Assembly: GCA_021234155.1 (NCBI GenBank) | Contig: JAJEKV010000086.1 | Location: 932,001 to 996,000, forward strand | Direction: 5' to 3' | Length of the DNA stretch: 64,000 nucleotides | Origin: Isoetes taiwanensis | Lineage: Eukaryota > Streptophyta > Lycopodiopsida > Isoetales > Isoetaceae | Shown here: positions 44,904-57,100 of the stretch, one piece after another | Numbering within the stretch: position 1 is the first letter of the stretch | Layout of the letters: each line of letters begins with the position of its first letter | Notes under the pieces: model-generated | Told to the model about the DNA's origin: nothing | Database searches by the model: none | Seen by the model: the letters and a program-made list of their open reading frames with translations, nothing else | Position numbers and translations under genes: made by a program

Positions 44904-47167
44904 TTTTTTTTTTTTTTTTTTTTTTCTCAATATTCTTAAAAGTAGATGCTCCCATTTAATGGAAACTAAGCTAGTTTTCTAGAAAGCATGATGGGTTAAA
45001 TTTATTACGTAATAGATGGAACATTGATCACTTGCCACGTAGGCAGAACATTATGTAGTTATGAAAGCAAAATTATCTAAATATATTATGCAATGTGCTT
45101 CATGTACTTTTGGTGCAGAAAACCTACTGTGGTGCCACTTGAAGCAGCCTGCACACTTGTATAAGGTTAGACTCTATTTGGTTTATATTATTAAATCCAG
45201 AGTGAAGGTTTATTTTGAAAGGAAAAGTTTTGATGACATGTGGTTTGTTGAACCATTGTTGCATAACGAAGGGATTTTTCCAAAAAAAAGGGTTCCATAT
45301 GTTAAAGCATATGAATGCATGTCTTTTTGAAGTGCATGTTTGACATGTGGATGTCAAACAACAACTATGCTAACATGCAACTTTTATTATGGCTTGTATT
45401 CTTTTTTTTAAAATGGCTCATGCACTTTACCATACATGGGGCTTGGGTATAGTTATTGCAAGGACGATCTTTGGAGCTTTAAAGATGCATGAAGTTGGAT
45501 TTCTTCATTTTTCCTTATTCAAGGCAACGTTTGCCATGAGTAACTATTGCCATGATGGCATATGGCAGCAGAGCTATATTTGTATGCATTTTGACTCATT
45601 GGTCGAGAAAATTTATGGCTTATAAAATGGGACGACATACCTACACAAGGCATTGATGAGGTTAGTATTCTGAATTCTACATTTGGCGCAGCAGCACATA
45701 TTGAATGCAACAATGGAACGTGTCGTCAAGGATATTTAGGCGCCAAGAAGGCATGCCGCTTGCTTATATTTTCACAAGTTTAGCTTCATCTTTCCTAAGC
45801 ATGAGCTCCGGCTTTCCCTTGATTACTTCTTATTTTATACTCTTGGTTGGATCGACACATCAGTGGAGAAAAGACTTGTCTTTGGTGCAAGAATCATGCA
45901 TCTGCAAGCGTGCCATGATTTATTTGGAACACAATGAATGCTGGCTACAGAAAAAGCTCAAGAACATGGTTGTACCAGAAGCTTAATTTGATAAATTTAT
46001 GCTGAAGAAATCCAGGTATAAGGGTTTTCTTTCAAATAGATTTCCATTGTAGATCAGTTTTGCCTATGGGCTTAGATGTTCATGAGCTTTAGGGTGACAG
46101 AGTTGCCATATTTTTAGAAGCCAAAGAGTTTGCAGCAAGCTGGGCCTTTCTTATATAAGATTTGGAGATTACAGGTTCCTTGACATGACAAAGGTCTATG
46201 AAAAGATTCTGTATAAATAATGGGATGCAGATTTCTGTTTTTCTAGACAGCCTGCCATACTTTTATTTCAAATGTCTTTTCCATATAGCTTTTTCTAACA
46301 TAAGGGCAAAAGGATCACAATGGGCAATCGGTGATGAACCGAGAGGCCTAATGTACCTTTTGGCCCTTGCACTGTTACCATAATCATGCTAACAGTGTAT
46401 TGATTGGCTGCAGGTACGGGCCTCTCTTCCCATTGTGGTGTCTTTTTGTCCTTGGTGTCTTGGATAAGCTTTAGGCGATGTGGACAACTGAAGAAAATTG
46501 AATGCAAGAGCTGATGCTATTTTGGTTAATGGTTGCTCGTGGTGGTTCCGAGTTGAAGACGATAAATTCTGATACGTTTGCACATGTTGACTGGTTTGAA
46601 CCACTTTTGTTAAACATAGGCTGGGAAAAAGAAAAACAAGCCTTTGCTTATTAAAACTGATGCATAGAATAGCTTTGATAGATCTAATATTATATCGTAT
46701 TCTTTCAAGCTATTAGTATAAACAATAGTTCAAATTTCAGCAGGCAAATGCCTTATTAGCATGCTACTGTACTGGAATTTAAGGATGGTGTCTTGCTATA
46801 TGGTATACTAGTTTGAAGTACTTTGTACAAGTGTACCGAAGCTTATGGTCAACTGCTTAAGGGAAGTGTTCTGTTTCTCTATGTATATTGTGGCCTTTTG
46901 ACTATTGCTGTATACATCAGAATAACATGATTGAATGTGTTAAATCTTGAACATTCTTAGTTTATGAACTAGATATCTTATCTTGTCTTACCATAGCATG
47001 ATCTAGATCTAAAGATCAAAATGTAACATCTTGGCATAAGACCTTGGAGGGCTGGTACCATCTTGGACTTTGTTGTCCATGTATGGCCAGATAAGACAGC
47101 GGAGGGATTGACCAATGCTGATGTTTGTGCTAGTTTAGGCTAGTCCAAGCCGGTTTTTTTTTTTTTT
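44904..47167. other. 2.2-kb insertion-like segment between the two element E palindromes
   Basis: T22 at 44904-44925 and T14 at 47154-47167 border the segment. Inside, no known protein or RNA was recognised. A short phrase recurs: FDDMWFVEPLLHNEGIF (about 45230) and HVDWFEPLLLNIGWEKE (about 46575) on the plus strand, suggesting an internal duplication. It may be a non-autonomous transposon inserted in the leader. Confidence 0.4.
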
Positions 47168-47169
47168 AC

Positions 47170-47247
47170 GAGGTGGCGGGCACCCCCTACCCCGAGGTTT
47201 CTACGGGCGCCAGCGACACCCGGGTACCCCCTGCCCGCCACTTAGGG
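47170..47247. repeat. Element E palindrome, PBS-proximal copy
   Basis: Left arm GAGGTGGCGGGCACCCCC and right arm GGGTACCCCCTGCCCGCCAC; it is closely related to 44828-44902. Confidence 0.7.
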
Positions 47248-47424
47248 TTAGGGTTTGTCACCGGGTACACTCCTCTTAATTACACTTAAACCACGTTAAA
47301 GCAAGCATGACGGCATCCATTACACCACCCAAAAACTCATACTACTCCAAAATCCTCACTCACTAGCTAACGATCTATCGAAGTTAGTATGTGGCCGGTG
47401 CAATAGTTTGGCTTCCCGAACCAT

Positions 47425-47435
47425 GCTCGATACCA
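47425..47435 (-). promoter_or_regulatory. Element E primer binding site (initiator tRNA-Met), one base short
   Basis: The minus strand reads TGGTATCGAGC, the iMet PBS with the A of CAG missing, one base from the LTR. Confidence 0.7.
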
Positions 47436-47436
47436 C

Positions 47437-49067
47437 CGTGGCGCTCCCCGAACATATCGACCCCGTACCAGTATACATGCGGGACTTTCCTCCCATGGCG
47501 ACCATATATCGCCACGCGGCGGGTGGCCCTCCGTCTATCCGGGCCATCTATAGAGATGCCCGAGTGAAGGGCTGCGGAGGTGTCATTCGCCCACGCCGAT
47601 TGGGACTCCTACGTTAGCGGAGGCGTGAATACATGTTAGCACACAAAGATAAATCATATATAAATAACCACCACGAAGGGTGGCGATCCATCCAAATACC
47701 AACGGGCAAAGAATATGCATCTAAACTAAGAAAACACCCCAAACCCCGGGTTCTACCCTGTTCGGACTCACGTGAGGATAGGATCGACGGCTCGGCCTCA
47801 AGAGATCAGCAGACGAGAGATATAACTCCGGCGTTGGCTGGCATAGAACATCGGCTAGGGTTGTCCACTCCATCCGCCCCTCTGTGCACACTTTGCGGAT
47901 GGGTCGACTCACGCTATGGCCGCTATAGCAGCGGGACCTTGGGCTCGAGGTATCACCCTACCGAGCCTACTCCGGGGTTCATGACCGTCCGGATGAGGCA
48001 GGTCGGAAGCGTCCCCTTCCGGGATCACAGTGATTCCATGGGTGAGCTAGAGAATACGTCTTTGCATCAGCGACCCGCGATCCGCACCCGACTTACTCAC
48101 CTAAATCTACTCAAAGTACAAGATGCCCCATACGGGTCACACCACTACACCCGTGGAGTGTCGGACCCATACCCGCCCCTCACGTGGACGGCTATCAGGC
48201 CTAGCCTAATTGTAGGAGTCTCGGGGAGCCTTTTATGTTCGTGCAAGACCCACCCCACTTCACCACTGTGTCCCTTCTTTGGTGCTAAGCCAATCCATAG
48301 CATCTATGACCCGGTGGTCTCTTGTACACAGGCCGCATCAAATAGGATACTACAGGGCTCTATCTAGGAGCATACTACAATAAATGGCCTCAAAGGTCTC
48401 TACCCCCGTAATCCCCCATCTCTGGAGTGCTAACTACACGAGAGAACTACCAATCCATCCTTTAAGCAAAACCGGAATCAAAATATAAAGAGAACTTATG
48501 TTTACAACCAAGGGTTAGTTCCTACTAGAACAACAACAGAGAGCAGAGAAGACAACACACAAGTGCCCAACTCGGGCGCTACCCTAGAATTCACAGCTAT
48601 CCTAGCCACCCACCTGAGTTCTGGCTGGACCCGTTACCATTGGGTGCTTCCATCTCCTGGGTCTTGGGGTTCAGCTTCAGCTACACAGGTGAAAGTGCTT
48701 GGTATGGTGGCGCTCTGCTTGGTATGGTAAATTTCAGCTCCTGCTCCTTTCGGACTAATTTTGGGAGTCAATTGGGAATAGGGATCAGGTTGACAGCCCC
48801 TAATTTGGAAGTCCCCATGTTTAATCGATTTGGGCCAGGTGGCGCCTTCCCAAAGCATTAATTAGCCTAAGTAATCCAATTAACCCTTAATTCCCTAATT
48901 ATAGGTTATAATCTTTAATAATTAAACTAATTTAATCCCTTTTAAGACAACCCCCTAGGTTACAATACCCCATGGTGGCGTACCTTTAATGGGTGACGTG
49001 TCAGTGTATTTATGCGTATACCGTATAAATACGTTACGTATACCGTATAAATACGTGGAACGTCACA
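47437..49067 (-). repeat. Element E 5' LTR
   Basis: 1631 bp matching the 3' LTR at 22242-23880. The plus-strand end is GGAACGTCACA, followed by the target duplication ACTCC. Confidence 0.88.
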
Positions 49068-49072
49068 ACTCC
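49068..49072. repeat. Target-site duplication of element E, right copy
   Basis: ACTCC, identical to 22237-22241. Confidence 0.85.
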
Positions 49073-50950
49073 AATCAATCATGGAATATCTGGCCCGTAG
49101 GTTATCATGTCTATGGCAAAAATAAATAGCGTGTCTTTTAGTCATATGCACAGATTCTTTGCTCCTCCGCAATATTCAGCCACCTCCCTCGTTCAATCAC
49201 TAAACAATGAGATACGAATACGCGCTATTGCTCTGATTTGGCTATGAAACATGTTGTGAAGGCTCAAATATGGCTGAAGTTTATGCTCACGCTTTGAATT
49301 AAAGTCCCTAATATGATATTGAACTTTCTTGTTGGCAGATGTATCATTGTATGCCAGAAAGACATTCGCTTTGAACCCCTTTGAATAGGGACTAATCAAA
49401 AGATTCAAGCGCATAAACCAATCTTGCAGATCTTTGTACAAGCGGCTTTTGGTATTCAAATCAAGCTGCATAGTAGCATTAAGTACAAGCTAGACAAGGG
49501 AGCCCACTTTCAGTTGCTTTTTCTGATCCAGGTATCTCAAGGTGTTACTCATAGCATGGATTTCCAGCGGATATGGGACCGTCCGTTTCACCTTGAATGT
49601 CATGTGCAACCATAAGGGTTCTCAACTATCTAGTTAGGAAAGCCGAGATTCTTCAGAGGAGGGGGATTTAGTTTGAGTTAAGGCGTTCTCAACTCTTGAA
49701 TTAAGAATATACTTTATCTCGACTAGCCAATAGGGAAAGCCAAGAATCTGAAGCTATGAGTTCTTCATGCCATGCCACCTCTGCAACACATGACGTCATT
49801 TCTACAACAAGCTTCAGGAAGTGTTTCTTGGGTTCATTTGATACTTCCACAGATAACCTTCATTTGTTTGGAAAGAACCTATAGAATTTTATAAATCCTA
49901 TTTTGAAATCACACGGTTTTGGGTTTTAAGTTCTTTAGAGCTTTGGGTTCTCAAAAACATCAACAAAGTGCATTTGAACGGAGTTTTTGATTATAATACA
50001 TCTATACAAAAGTAAATCTAAGCATATCACATGTCAATAAAATTTCTGAGTGACATACCTGATGGATTTAATGGAACAAGACGCCTCCTCCATACTGGTT
50101 TCTTCTTCAAATTAGCATTCGCGCGTCTGGAATGAGGATATGGGAGAAGGTGATAGTGAGACACTCTAATAACTATAAAAACAGGGTGCAAGTAGAAATG
50201 AAAGGTAAGACTACCAAAACAAATCTAAGACTCTAAAAACTTACTAAAGATGGCTCACTTCCTCCTTAAGCTATATCGTCCTGTAGAAACAGATACCGAA
50301 AGTTCGATTTGGGCCGTCTCCGATGAAACGTCTTTGTCCATAGGCAAGTTGTGCCGTCATGCACAGAGTTCCAGAAGGCTAAAAGGGTGTAGATCGCTTC
50401 ATTGTCCAAAAGTCCAGCTCTAGAGAAGAGGAAATCAGGTGAAGAAAAGAAAAATAATTCAGAAGGTCCAAAAATTTTGAAGGGCCGACAGTTATCATGG
50501 ATGTCCTATATTGTTATTCATTTCGAGAAGGGCAAAATCAAATATTGTTTATTTTGGCAGTCATATGGGTCTGTCATACGATACGTCAGCAGCCGGAATA
50601 TGGAGATGACACGTGGCTACACTTTCCCATTGTACTCTTGTTTGCCATTTCTTATGTTTCTAATATTGCTAGTTGCCCAATCATTTTTAATACGTCATTT
50701 CCTACGACATCATTTTTACTATAACACTTGGGGATGACCATCTAGGTGTTGTTGGTATTGGAAGGCTGCTCATCCACACTGATATCATCATGTCCCAAGG
50801 GAACTTTAGTGATTGCATTGTATGTTCTGATCTGCTCGAGTCTCAAGCCCAATTAAGATGGTCAATTAGACACATTATGACAAAAGGAGGGGACATACCT
50901 GGAAGCTACACTCCAAGAGGATATTGAGAGGCCCCACCAAGGCCATGTGG
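49073..50950. other. No recognised gene
   Basis: A minus-strand open stretch at 49471-49193 (RLYKDLQDWFMRLNLLISPY) matches nothing known. Two copies of the CTCAACTAGCTAGT-like palindromic motif, 99 bp apart, lie at 49615-49645 and 49716-49742. The rest is AT-rich and non-coding. Confidence 0.4.
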
Positions 50951-50959
50951 AAGACTTGG

Positions 50960-53215
50960 TAGATTAGAATCTATTGACGACAAGGAAGTGGCGCTACAAG
51001 TTTCATAAGAGGCAACCATCCAAAAGGACTAAAAGTAAGAGATGTTTGCAAAGGGAAGAAAGTAGGGCAACAATCAAAGAAAATCTGGAAGCGGTTAGGG
51101 GACAATACTGTTGTACTCTTGATTGCACTATTCAGTATAGTGTGGATGACCTAGTTGAAATAAGGTCCCAACACACTGGACAATTTCAAAAGGATAGATT
51201 AACTTCATCTACCAGTTGAAAGGGCAGACAATATATGAGAGCATTAGGATGGATTCTTGGCCCGAGCAAGACATCATTTTAAGATACTTGGAACGTGTTA
51301 CAAGTGGAGCTACGATGTCCACACATGGCAATACATTCACTTTGAAATCTAGATCAAACTCTTTGAGGGCCATTGCAGTCTTTGAGAGCTTTGTAAGATA
51401 AATATCTCAATCTATGCCCCATAAATCCAAAGTGAACGAACATGGTGTCAGAGTGGTTCAAAGAGTATTATCAGAGCATTATATCGAAAAGAAATGTTTG
51501 AAAGAAGTAAATATAGAAGCCAAAAGAGTGTGACCTATATCTCAATCATCATTTAGCTAGTTATGGAAAAATCACTTCTTTGATGTTTGTATCTTGCAAT
51601 AAATGACATTCCCAAGGTGTATTATTTGTGTTCAACTGAAGGATATGCTTGCCTCCACTACAATTGAGAGGGAGAGGATGGCAATCAGACAACAATTTGG
51701 AGATCACCAATCGGACCAGACATCATATAAGCAGCTATATTGGCAATGGAGAATTTTTTCCCAAATGCATTTTGATAGGTACTTGTATTTGATTTATGAC
51801 AAGATGGACCAACACAAAACTTTCTTGCCAAAGCTAGATTCTTTGCCCAAGTGTTGTAATAAATCTTTCCAAATGAAGGTAAGCTTAATAGATGTCTTGA
51901 CTCATGGACATGGCACTGACACTTTTGGACATTTTGTGCTTGATCTTTAAAAGGATGATCTGATTTTTTATGTGAGTTTGATTTTCAAGTGCTTGAGAAC
52001 ATTAGTGAGAGGAACTATAGAAGGGAGGAGGTACTCTCCATTAGCCCATATTTCTGATGCCTTGATGGATGATCGACCACTTAACTACCAAATGGTAGAT
52101 AAGAGAGCTTACATCAAAAGTGTCAAAAGAAATAAAAAGAGCGTGAGATGAGTTTCCAATACATGGAAAACAACTGCTTGAGGAGCTAAGTGTTCAACTT
52201 GATAATGTTGAAAAGAGGCCAAGAATAGATGGATGTTTGGGGTTATATCATATTTAACGGCAGTGGGGGTCTTTAAGTTTGTAAAAGTGGGGTTCATGAT
52301 GGTCGGGCACATAGATGGATGATATAGATGCATTTTTCAGTACCTTCTCTACTAAGCTTAGGAGAGAGAACATTACAACTCTACATGAAGTTATGGACAT
52401 GTTACAACTGACCTTAATCCCATGGTCTTCCTGGTCAACAAGGTTGCAAATTGTAAATCATCTATCAAGGGATACTTGTTGGATGGTAAGGATCAGTTGA
52501 CAGAGCATTCTAAGCCACTCCTGCTCAAGTTCTAGGTTAGAGATGGAATACCAATCATGCAGTATAAATGGAGGCCATCTGATAAGTTGTGGATACTTGT
52601 GCAAGGCAATGAAATGTGGCAAAGGGGCCCTAAGGGTGTAGATGAGCCACAACCACTTCCCCCTTTCAAAAACGTTAAAGACTTTAGCCTACTAGTGAAA
52701 GGCATCATAGATTACATAGCACACTAAAGGATGTTCGAAAGAGAAGGCACACATCAAGACTTAAAAAAAAATCACTTGGAATTCTTAATCAATCATTGGA
52801 AAAAAGTGGCGTCATATTTAGAGAAAGAATAGCCATGTGGGGGAAATCTAAGAGATGGTTTCTTTCCAATGACTAGGTGGAAGGGTTCTCAAGGAGCCGG
52901 TACATCAAAGAAAGTTGATCAAGTCCCAACAATGAGATTAAGTGGTTTGTAGGAAATAACGCTTCAAAGTTAAAGTGGTTTGATCTTCCTAAGTGGGATC
53001 CTTTCGAGGACATCAAGGAATGCTATTTTGTGCTAGTCAGGCCTGATGAAGATTATTGTCCTTTATGGTTAGGGACAATATTCACTGACATTACCATCAC
53101 AATGACTGATGGTGAGAAGTTGCATCCGAGATTCAAGATTCAATGGAAGCCTGTTGGCAGGCATAAGGAAGGCAATTTGAAAGAGCAATACTCTAACCAC
53201 TGGGAGAAAAAGTGA
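50960..53215 (+). pseudogene. Degenerate gene or transposon with DUF7869-like region
   Basis: Plus-strand pieces in several frames keep a family-like order. A Cys-containing start reads GQYCCTLDCTIQYSVDDLVE (about 51095-51155). LYLIYDKMDQHKTFLPKL and KVSLIDVLTHGHGTDTFGHF follow (51780-51945). VGFMMVGHIDG then DDIDAFFSTFSTKLRREN lie at about 52290-52375, with the GH..DID..FS pattern known from plant DUF7869 proteins. A tail reads PIMQYKWRPSDKLW and ECYFVLVRPDEDYCPLWLG (53015-53075). The family name is from memory of its motifs and should be verified. There are many frameshifts and stops. Confidence 0.4.
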
Positions 53216-53599
53216 AAGAAAAATCTTAATGATCCCATGAGGAGAGAATTGGTGGAGTGTGTGGTGTGGTCATACCCTACTTGTCATATTGCAAAGGACA
53301 AGACACAAGAGGGAAACAGACAAAGCCATTAGCAAGCTATAGCATTGTATGAGAGTAGATAATTTTCTTTGTCTATGTATCAACATCTCCTTTATAAATA
53401 TCATGAAAAAATATCATCAACAGGTTTTTATTGTGTCATGAAAAAATTTAATATTCAATGCTAAATTGCAATGGGTAATACCCACTTTAGTTAAATGCGT
53501 CTTTAGAAACAAAATGGATAACTATATAAATCTTATGAGTCCAATGTTGATAGGTGCAAGATACTTGGTAGAAAACTTGTTGATGGAATGAGACACACT

Positions 53600-53790
53600 A
53601 TGTAGAATGAGATTAAGCTCGCACATCTTGGAATGGAATTGCGGATGGTAAAACATACAAAGGAATCAAAGATAGAAGATGAAGAACATGCAATTTTAGA
53701 TTGCCCATCCTATCAAAACATTCAGCAAAGGTATGGAATGATGCGGGGTTTCTTTGAGCTTTCGACTAAAGCCATTGAAAATACTTGATA
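53600..53790 (+). pseudogene. LINE 3' fragment
   Basis: A frame reads EDEEHAILDCPSYQNIQQRY, like the Cys/His-containing C-terminus of plant LINE ORF2 (ETEEH..L.CP.Y..IR..F). Nothing else of the LINE is recognisable nearby. Confidence 0.45.
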
Positions 53791-53799
53791 GAAATGCTT

Positions 53800-55237
53800 C
53801 AACGGAGATAATCACATACTAGTAAATTGCCCACCTTCGGTGGGCTTTACATGTGATTGTTCACCTTTTGTGATCGTTCCATGTGATTGTTCACAAAGAA
53901 TGGGTAGTATTGTGTTACCAGTAGTTTAAGGAGCCCCGTAATGCCATCACTTTTAAACCATGGGTATATCCGGGTCTTTAACATGTTAAGACCACATCAC
54001 AAAACAAAATACATGGTGTTTCTGTGGGCTTAGTGGATTTTTTGTAATTTAAGACTGGTTCAAACATGACCAGGTTTGATATTTATGGCGTTGGGTAGTT
54101 TGAACGTTACTATTCAATATAGCCTAATGGGTAATGGGGCTTTGCATCTCTTAAATACTTAGGGGAGTTCTTTTTTTTTCTTAACTTGAGGCCTATAAAG
54201 TATATAATTGAAGCTTGGGCCCATCCGAAGAAAGGGAAGCTTTAGTCTTGTTGCCATGATCTTTTGTACAGATTGGGCTTATTGAAATCTTCAATTTGAT
54301 ATTAGGATTGCCGTGTTCGAAACACAATGCAAGTTTTATGAAGAGCCAAAACATGTTGACAATAGGCAAGACACATTCTATTTTTCCTGCAAACCAAAAA
54401 ATTGCGGCATGCAAAGGTCCGAGAACATATATCACGCAAATGTACAAAGACATTCCCCTGTTGGATCCCTGGCTCGGATTATAAAACAGACATCTCCGTG
54501 AGGACATTGACACTGCCATCTCCAGCTCCAAGGTGAAAATAAAGCATCTTCATAGTTTATCTCGGAGTATCAATTTATAATCCGAGCCATGAGAAATGGG
54601 GGAGTTACCGAGAGCATGTCATGCACAAGCCATGTGGGGGTTTGAGGGTGGGTTACAAAGGTCTAGCGGTTCTAGATTGCAATGCAGAAGAGGAATTGAT
54701 GAAATGAATTGCAAATAGATGGCCATGGCTTCGTTTTGCTAAGCAAAAAGAAGTACGCTTCCTAGGAGAAATAATCTTGCATCCCCAAATTGCCTGCCTA
54801 CCAATCCGACAGTTTCATCGAATGGAGGTATATAGAGACCAGCATGAAGGATGGTTGCCTTTGTTAGAAATTGTCGTCCAGTATTCACAAAATTAATAGA
54901 GCAATAAAAGGATGTGGCAACCATTGTCGGTGATCTTTTGCTTAAAAAAAATCTGGCCTAAATATCAGAGCAACGCAGTAGAAAATAAAGGTGATTTGAA
55001 TCAGACAAAGGGAACTTGTAAATCAGAGACCAGGTTTTGTACAGGTAGTGTAGACAGGTGTAGATGACGGACAACTGAGATTGAGAAAACATGGCGGCAG
55101 CAGTTCAAATCAGAGAGTTCGTCTTGTGTCGGGACTGCAGGTGATTGATTCGGCGGATTGGGTCATCAGATATACCAGGTTGTATATGTAGTGATCACAT
55201 GACCCCGGATTGCATAAGTCAAAAGTTGTAGAAGACG
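53800..55237. other. No recognised gene
   Basis: AT-rich sequence. At 53820-53905 there is a short repetition of CATGTGATTGTTCAC-like words. No convincing coding region was seen. Confidence 0.4.
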
Positions 55238-55616
55238 CAAACCATTGCATTTAACACATTTAAATTAAAATCCCCTTGAAACCCCCTTTGGTTTGGGTGC
55301 ATATTCACACGGGGGGTTACTCCGGGCATCGAGAGCTATCGGATGGGCATATTTCCCCTTTATTCCTCGATCTAGACCGTACATAGCGATCCTCGTTTGT
55401 GGGGTATGCCTGTACAAGTTTTTGTACACTGTATATTAAGGTTTGCAATATACCATAAGGTTTGAGGAAATGTACTTAATGGTGTTGATTTTGTACATGT
55501 ATTATATGATTTTAGGGGCTCTCGCTGCCCTACGTCACCCCCCGTGTGAATATGCACCCAAACCAAAGGGGGTTTCAGGGGGATTTTAATTTAAATGTGT
55601 TAAATGCAATGGTTTG
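55238..55616. mobile_element. MITE with about 80-bp terminal inverted repeats
   Basis: The left arm starts CAAACCATTGCATTTAACAC and the right arm ends as its exact inverse. The arms (55238-55318 and 55536-55616) differ at only a few positions. The 217-bp interior is non-coding. No clear target duplication was seen. Confidence 0.8.
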
Positions 55617-55649
55617 TGTTAATTAATGTTAATGGTAGTTATATGTTGT

Positions 55650-55790
55650 TTGTTATATCAAAAAAAAATTTGGGCCCTTCGGGCCCTAAGAAGACAAACT
55701 CCCCAGGAATCAAGCCTGGGTAATCCAAAGAGCAATGCACATTCAGCGCCTTAGAAAAGGTATTGCATATAAACAGGTCGTTTAAATTAT
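55650..55790 (-). mobile_element. Possible tRNA-derived SINE
   Basis: The minus strand contains AAGGCGCTGAATGTGCATTG, then GGCTTGATTCC, close to a Pol III box B (GGTTCRANNCC). It ends in GGGCCCGAAGGGCCC and a run of nine T, a possible terminator. No box A is certain. Confidence 0.3.
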
Positions 55791-56396
55791 AATGATATTA
55801 TAAAAGTAATTTAGAAATGAGTATATAATTAGTAGTGAGCTTATAATATGGGATTTGAACCCATTATGTCCGCCCATCTATATCTTTGCAAACGTGTAAG
55901 ATTGCAACATAAAGTACGACATGAATATATAGGGTATCATTATGTGTTCACCTTAAGCCAGAATATTGGCTTTGGCAGATTGAAATGTTCCACTGCATAA
56001 CATTTCTGGACAAAGATTTAGCGCCACCTGCTTTTGTCTCAGTTACTGGATCTGTATATTGCATGGGTCAATGATCCTTCAAAGATTAAGACAGTACAGT
56101 TCTTCAACAATGAACTCTTATAATGATGAATGTACATCTCTTATGCAAGGAAGATTTTGTTCATGTTATTTATAAGTCATAGATTTGAGATGAAGACCTT
56201 ATGGACGCAGAAGGTGCTCAGGCAGAATATATCAAGGCAGGAATATATCCTTGGCATTGTTGCTGTTCATTCTTTGCAGATCTTCTAGATATTCCTATGA
56301 ATGTTAAAGAAATCCTGTTAGACAAGGAGCACGTTGGGTATTAGACGGACCAATTCTGGTCCCAATTCATGTGTCATTATTATTTGAAAATGAACC
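55791..56396. other. No recognised gene
   Basis: AT-rich. At about 55852-55866 the minus strand has a box-B-like GGTTCAAATCC, but no tRNA cloverleaf can be folded around it. The junction to the element C LTR remnant is at about 56396. Confidence 0.4.
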
Positions 56397-56563
56397 TTGG
56401 TGGTCATAGGGGAAGAACGCGCAAGGCACCTTCGTGTCCCCTTCCCGCACCAGAGATATCTTGGATGCGGGATAGACGGAGGGCCCATGTGGCCGGAGGG
56501 CTGGATGGGGGATTTCCCACGAGATATACGACGGGCGTCGTATATTTGGTGGGGAGCATCACA
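56397..56563 (+). repeat. Element C 5' LTR remnant
   Basis: The inverse of the PBS-proximal end of the element B LTR; it ends GGGGAGCATCACA. The upstream 1.4 kb of the LTR is missing. Confidence 0.8.
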
Positions 56564-56564
56564 A

Positions 56565-56576
56565 TGGTATCAGAGC
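56565..56576 (+). promoter_or_regulatory. Element C primer binding site (initiator tRNA-Met)
   Basis: TGGTATCAGAGC, an exact match, one base after the LTR end. It is followed by AATGTTCTTGGTTGACCAAG with a perfect CTTGGT/ACCAAG hairpin. Confidence 0.92.
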
Positions 56577-57100
56577 AATGTTCTTGGTTGACCAAGAGCT
56601 AGTACTGACCATATCCCTGATTAAGTAGATTAACTAACCTAGTAGAGCATGGAATGGAAAATTCTAGCATTGAACCTCAAAAAGTGGGAGAAACTCCCAA
56701 GTAGTAGGGTCCTAGAGCTAGGCTAAATGATAGATTGAGGAAAAAGAAATGAGTCAAATAAGACTTTTTAGTAGAATTGGAATGGAAATTATGCATGAGC
56801 ATCAAATTTCATCCAAAGTGGGTTGAAGAATCATCCCAATCCGAGGCCCGTGTGAAAAATGATGCAAATTTATAATTAACGCACTAAACTATTAGAAAGA
56901 AATTTGAATTTTAAAAATTATATAATAAGAAAAAGGGCTGACCATTAATAAGGGTGGCTAATTAATAGGTATATTAATGGTAAAGGAATATTCCTTAGCC
57001 TAGAGAGTATCTTTCCTTTTTAAATACCATTTTGGGTCTCACTCTCCCTTCTCTCTCTTGATCTCCAGCTTAAGTTAATCCGTTTCTTTGACCGTAAGAC

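Larger units (their letters stand above)
22242..49067 (-). mobile_element. Element E: complete H3-encoding chromovirus-like element, with nested insertion
   Basis: Two homologous LTRs (22242-23880 and 47437-49067) enclose, on the minus strand, a PBS, leader palindromes, ORF1 (H3 fold), ORF2, gag, protease, RT, RNase H, integrase and chromodomain. A perfect 5-bp target duplication (ACTCC) flanks the whole. Gag is interrupted by the 11.3-kb element T. Without T the element is about 15.5 kb. It is the only copy in the window in which the 5' gene block and pol can be seen together, so it defines the family's organisation. Confidence 0.88.

Noticed and set aside
45061-45986. Small plus-strand genes in the E leader insertion
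   Set aside because: Short frames of 60-95 codons without conserved motifs; composition is AT-rich and frames change repeatedly.
55840-55920. tRNA gene on the minus strand
   Set aside because: A box-B-like GGTTCAAATCC is present, but no acceptor stem or anticodon arm can be formed.
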